The notes under the pieces were generated by a model. It saw only the letters and a program-made list of their open reading frames with translations. It was not told the DNA's origin and did no database searches. A stretch of 15,545 nt of DNA, taken from assembly GCA_023450935.1 (NCBI GenBank), contig JAEXGH010000002.1:1-15545 (forward strand). The letters run 5' to 3'. The stretch's first letter is position 1. Every line of letters starts with the position of its first letter. Shown in pieces: positions 12,550 through 15,545 of this stretch. The position numbers and the translations under genes were made by a program. Origin of the DNA: Verrucomicrobiota bacterium. Its GTDB lineage: Bacteria > Verrucomicrobiota > Verrucomicrobiia > Opitutales > Intestinicryptomonadaceae.

Positions 12550-15545
12550 CTATTTACTGCGTTTGCGATAGGCAGCTAAGCCCAACGCAAAGATTCCAAA
12601 AATTACAGCCATCGTGGCAGGCTCGGGGATTGTCGAGAACGCGTAGGAGCTGAAACCGTCAACTATGATACTTGCGTAGCCGCTGTCATAAGTAATTTCG
12701 GTCTCGAGTTTTTCCCAGACGTTGTTGCCCGAGCTCTTGTGCCATGCAACGAGTTTTTCCAAGTCTTCGACCAAGCCGATATACGCGCTGAACACCACGC
12801 CGAATTCCGCCGAAGCCGAATTGTCAACAGAAACCGCAAAGCCGCCGAGGAAGTCGCCTTCGATGTTGCCCTTGTCTGAAACAGCCGCGATTGAAGTGAT
12901 TTCAAGCTTCTTGTCGCCCATCTTGGAAACGTCGAAGTCGAGATTGAGCTTCTTGTCGCCGTCGGCGAACGAGACCGACTGAATGTCGTTTTGAAGGTCG
13001 CTGCCGATTTTCGCCGAACCGCCGAACACCTGCGTTTTACCCGCCGTGAACGTGCCGTTTGCAAATACGCCGCCGAACGCGTTAACAACGCCACTGCCCG
13101 TGTAGCCGGCAACCGTAACTTCAGTCGAATCAGCCAATTCGCCGCGCTCGAGAGTGAGCACGCCGTCGTTGGAAATTGTCGAACTTTCCAACGCACCGTT
13201 GCCGAGGACAACGCCGAGGGTTGCCCCTGCCGAAATGCTCACAGAACGCGCACCAAGTCCGTTGTTGGCGTTCATTGCGCCGGCGGAGACTATGAGCGAG
13301 CCTTTGAAGTCCGCCATCGAACCGTTGACATTGAGCGACCCCGCGCCGAGCTTCGAAAGCGTAGCCGATTCTACGCCCGCGATTGAGTCGCTTGCACCGC
13401 CCGCCGTACCGATCGTGAGAATTGCTCCGTCCGCAACGTTGAGCGAAGCTCTCGCCGAAGCCGTGCTGTATTTTTCGCCGTTGTCCATGTAGAGGAAACC
13501 GCCTTTACTTGCGGTGTTGCCCGAGAATGTAGCCGACTTTGTGGCGTTGAGCGTGAGCGTTTCGCCGCCGACGTAAATTGCGCCGCCCATGCCCGCCGAG
13601 TTGTTCGTAAACGTTGCATCGTTGAGAACAACATTTACGCCCGCGCCCTTTGTTTCAAACACAAGGTTGCCGTTGTCGTCGTAAACGGGAATCTTTTTTT
13701 TCTTGCCATCGGCATCAACAATTTCTTTCGTCGCGAATTTTGCACGTTTTACAACCGCAAGCGCACCGCCCCTGCCCATGGAGACATCGGCAGTATTTTC
13801 GGCTGAATTGCCGTCGAAGAGCGTATCGGAAATGTTTACGGTCTTGGCGACATCGCTTTGGTTTTCGACATAAACCGCGCCGCTTGTCAAAAGGTCGGAC
13901 TGTCCGATGACTTTCCCGTCGGAATCTTTCAAATCTCCCACAGCGTTCGAGCCAATCGACTTGTTGCCGATGAACTGAGAGCCGCTGATGTCCAAATCCT
14001 GCTGGTAGATGAACACGCCTGACGACTGAACCTGCGTCGCCGAAACAGTGTTGTTTTTCAGCACCGTGTTCAAGACTTCTCCGCTACCCGAACCGTTGTA
14101 ATAGAGCATGCCTTGAAGCTTTTTACCGTCGTTGCGGGTTATCGTGTTGTTTTCGATTGTCGTGCCGTCGAAAGCCATCTTGCCCGCACCCCAATGGGTG
14201 AACACACCGTAGAAATTGTTGTTGATTGTGTTGCCCGAGAACGTCGACCCCCTGAACGTGATGTCAAGCGGCGAACTACCGTTAATCTCCACAAGACGCT
14301 CTGAATCGATATTCTTGCCGGCAAGGTTCGTGATGACTTCAAGCGTTCCCAAGCCGCCGAAGCTCATGGGTTCGGTCATGTCGAATCTGAGGTTGGAAAC
14401 GTTTGAACCGTTCGTAAGAACTACGGAGTTGATGTTTTTGATTGTCCCATTGAAGTCGCCGTCCCACTTGTCGCCGTTGCTCCAGCCGCCAAAGGTGAGG
14501 TTGCGCGATCCCGCGACCGTGCCGCCGTCCTGACCCGCGCCGTCGACAGTGCCCGTGAAGTTGCTGTTCGATACAAAGCGAATCGACGAGCCACCGAGCA
14601 CTTTTGAATCCGCGCCCTTGCCGCCGCCGTAAATATCGCCCTTGATGTCCGAATTTCCGTAGATTTCAATCTGCGTGTTGCCTTTGACCGTGCCGTTTTC
14701 GCCACCGCCGTAGACGTTGCCTGCAACAGTCGCTCCTTCGTAAGTTTGAATGTAGGTCTGCTTGTTTACAACCCCACCGTTTCTGCCACCGCCGTAAATG
14801 TCACCATTGATTACGCCTCCGTTGGCGCGCACTGCGGTCATACCCTCGACCGTGCTACCCTGCTGTCCGCCGCCGTAAACGTTGCCGTTGACTGTGCCGC
14901 CGTTGATATTTGTGTAGGCGTTGTTCTTAACAACGCCGAACCTGCGGCTCCCGCCAAAGAGATTGCCTTTAACTGTGGCGTTGTCGTTGACCGAAAGCCA
15001 AGTATCCGTACCGACATAGGGCAAGTTGCCGCGCGTGTCGTTGTCTACACTGTTTGCGCCAGCAAAAACGTCGCCGTTGACCGTTGCATTCTCGGAAATT
15101 TTGATACTTACATGTTCTTTCACAGAGCCGTAAGAACCGCCGCCGCCGATAATTGCAACACTTCCGTCGCCAACGACCGCATTGCCCTTTACGTTGACGT
15201 TGACATTGCCGCCAAGAACCATTTTTTCCTTGGCGATTTCTTCGCTTTCCTGCCTTTCTGTGTTGATTCCGCCGCGAATTTGCCCGACTTTCGAGTTGCC
15301 GTCAACGGTGATATCAATGTTGCCGTTGATGCCGCCGAATTTTGTTTCGTCCGCATTATTGTAGGCATAGTTGGAACCGAAGATTTTATTTACAGTGGCG
15401 TCTTTTACACTAATCGTCGTATTGCCGTTGACCGTACCGCCAACGCCGTCCGCGCCGTAAATGTTGCCGACTTTGCCACCGTTAACTACGATAGTTGTCG
15501 CCCCATTGTGGACTCCGTTCAAGCCACCGTAGATTGCGCCGATTT
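12550..15545 (-). CDS. Giant repeat-rich surface protein with PEP-CTERM anchor (5' end outside window)
   Basis: At least 998 residues; the frame is open to the window edge, so the N-terminus and signal peptide are missing. Order: (1) about twelve Gly-rich repeats (15545-14485), typically 'GNVYGGG-x-NG-x-V', each with a short strand pair; (2) a beta-helix region with chlamydial Pmp-type motifs, FSGN, FIGN, FDGN, FTNN, FSGN alternating with SGAVYV, RGGALAV, MGGAIYV, KGGFLYM; (3) a segment like autotransporter-associated beta strands (LGAGSLNVNG, then FKGSLIVSAGAM); (4) a globular C-terminal domain; (5) IPEPATM (PEP codons at 12619-12627), a hydrophobic helix and AAYRKRSK. PEP-CTERM tails are processed by exosortase (family knowledge), so the protein is probably exported and anchored or released at the surface, perhaps as an adhesin (inference). 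No autotransporter barrel is present. A run of eight A lies at 13694-13701. Confidence 0.9.
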   Translation of the reverse strand, partial: IGAIYGGLNGVHNGATTIVVNGGKVGNIYGADGVGGTVNGNTTISVKDATVNKIFGSNYAYNNADETKFGGINGNIDITVDGNSKVGQIRGGINTERQESEEIAKEKMVLGGNVNVNVKGNAVVGDGSVAIIGGGGSYGSVKEHVSIKISENATVNGDVFAGANSVDNDTRGNLPYVGTDTWLSVNDNATVKGNLFGGSRRFGVVKNNAYTNINGGTVNGNVYGGGQQGSTVEGMTAVRANGGVINGDIYGGGRNGGVVNKQTYIQTYEGATVAGNVYGGGENGTVKGNTQIEIYGNSDIKGDIYGGGKGADSKVLGGSSIRFVSNSNFTGTVDGAGQDGGTVAGSRNLTFGGWSNGDKWDGDFNGTIKNINSVVLTNGSNVSNLRFDMTEPMSFGGLGTLEVITNLAGKNIDSERLVEINGSSPLDITFRGSTFSGNTINNNFYGVFTHWGAGKMAFDGTTIENNTITRNDGKKLQGMLYYNGSGSGEVLNTVLKNNTVSATQVQSSGVFIYQQDLDISGSQFIGNKSIGSNAVGDLKDSDGKVIGQSDLLTSGAVYVENQSDVAKTVNISDTLFDGNSAENTADVSMGRGGALAVVKRAKFATKEIVDADGKKKKIPVYDDNGNLVFETKGAGVNVVLNDATFTNNSAGMGGAIYVGGETLTLNATKSATFSGNTASKGGFLYMDNGEKYSTASARASLNVADGAILTIGTAGGASDSIAGVESATLSKLGAGSLNVNGSMADFKGSLIVSAGAMNANNGLGARSVSISAGATLGVVLGNGALESSTISNDGVLTLERGELADSTEVTVAGYTGSGVVNAFGGVFANGTFTAGKTQVFGGSAKIGSDLQNDIQSVSFADGDKKLNLDFDVSKMGDKKLEITSIAAVSDKGNIEGDFLGGFAVSVDNSASAEFGVVFSAYIGLVEDLEKLVAWHKSSGNNVWEKLETEITYDSGYASIIVDGFSSYAFSTIPEPATMAVIFGIFALGLAAYRKRSK

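Noticed and set aside
12384..12560. Complete tRNA gene or known riboswitch on the minus strand
   Set aside because: Only the T-loop motif and GCCA fit; no 5' acceptor strand complementary to the 3' end and no anticodon arm could be found. No riboswitch consensus was recognised.
12550..15545. Classical type V autotransporter
   Set aside because: The C-terminus is a PEP-CTERM helix with a basic tail, and there is no room for a barrel domain after the repeats.

Overview
The window looks like a chromosomal segment of a Verrucomicrobiota bacterium, most likely an Opitutae (Opitutales/Puniceicoccales) lineage. The basis is a very large secreted protein that joins chlamydial Pmp-type repeats (FxxN, GGA[ILV]) to a PEP-CTERM anchor, mixed AraC, LysR and GntR/FCD regulators, a Bacteroidetes/Verrucomicrobia-style double-ATPase ModF-like protein, and many starts without a clear Shine-Dalgarno sequence. 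The phylum call is inference from protein style. No rRNA or other phylogenetic marker is present, apart from gltX and ilvC.

Layout (most genes are on the minus strand). 1-1909: a tightly coupled operon, read right to left, of acylphosphatase, ABC ATPase, ABC-2 permease and perhaps a further gene cut by the window edge, with ATGA stop/start overlaps. 1987-3694: an AspT/YidE-type transporter with its own terminator and a good sigma70-like promoter. 3792-4703: a divergent LysR regulator, probably controlling that transporter. 4704-5174: a 471-bp gap with no convincing protein gene, but with a structured minus-strand element (hairpin plus terminator) that could be a small RNA. 5175-6146: an AraC regulator whose 3' end overlaps a convergent ModF/PhrA-like double ATPase (6119-7600). 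7749-9940: a GntR/FCD regulator followed 41 bp later by ilvC (class II ketol-acid reductoisomerase), with a near-consensus promoter, a 19-bp palindromic operator candidate at the predicted start of transcription, and a strong terminator after ilvC. 10227-11604: gltX with a terminator. 11669-11822: a 65-bp tandem repeat upstream of gltX. 11816-12383: two small putative membrane proteins of unknown function. 12417-12476: a hairpin carrying a tRNA T-loop-like motif. 12550-15545: the giant repeat-rich PEP-CTERM surface protein, whose N-terminus lies beyond the window.

Functionally the window mixes housekeeping genes (gltX, ilvC, acyP) with transport, local transcription factors and a surface adhesin-like protein. 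The observations most worth following are an exact 36-bp (12-codon, in-frame) piece of the transporter gene repeated in the gntR/gltX intergenic region, the Pmp-repeat/PEP-CTERM fusion, the 65-bp tandem repeat, the GntR operator-promoter arrangement and the candidate small RNA. No CRISPR array, complete tRNA, IS element or prophage gene was seen.
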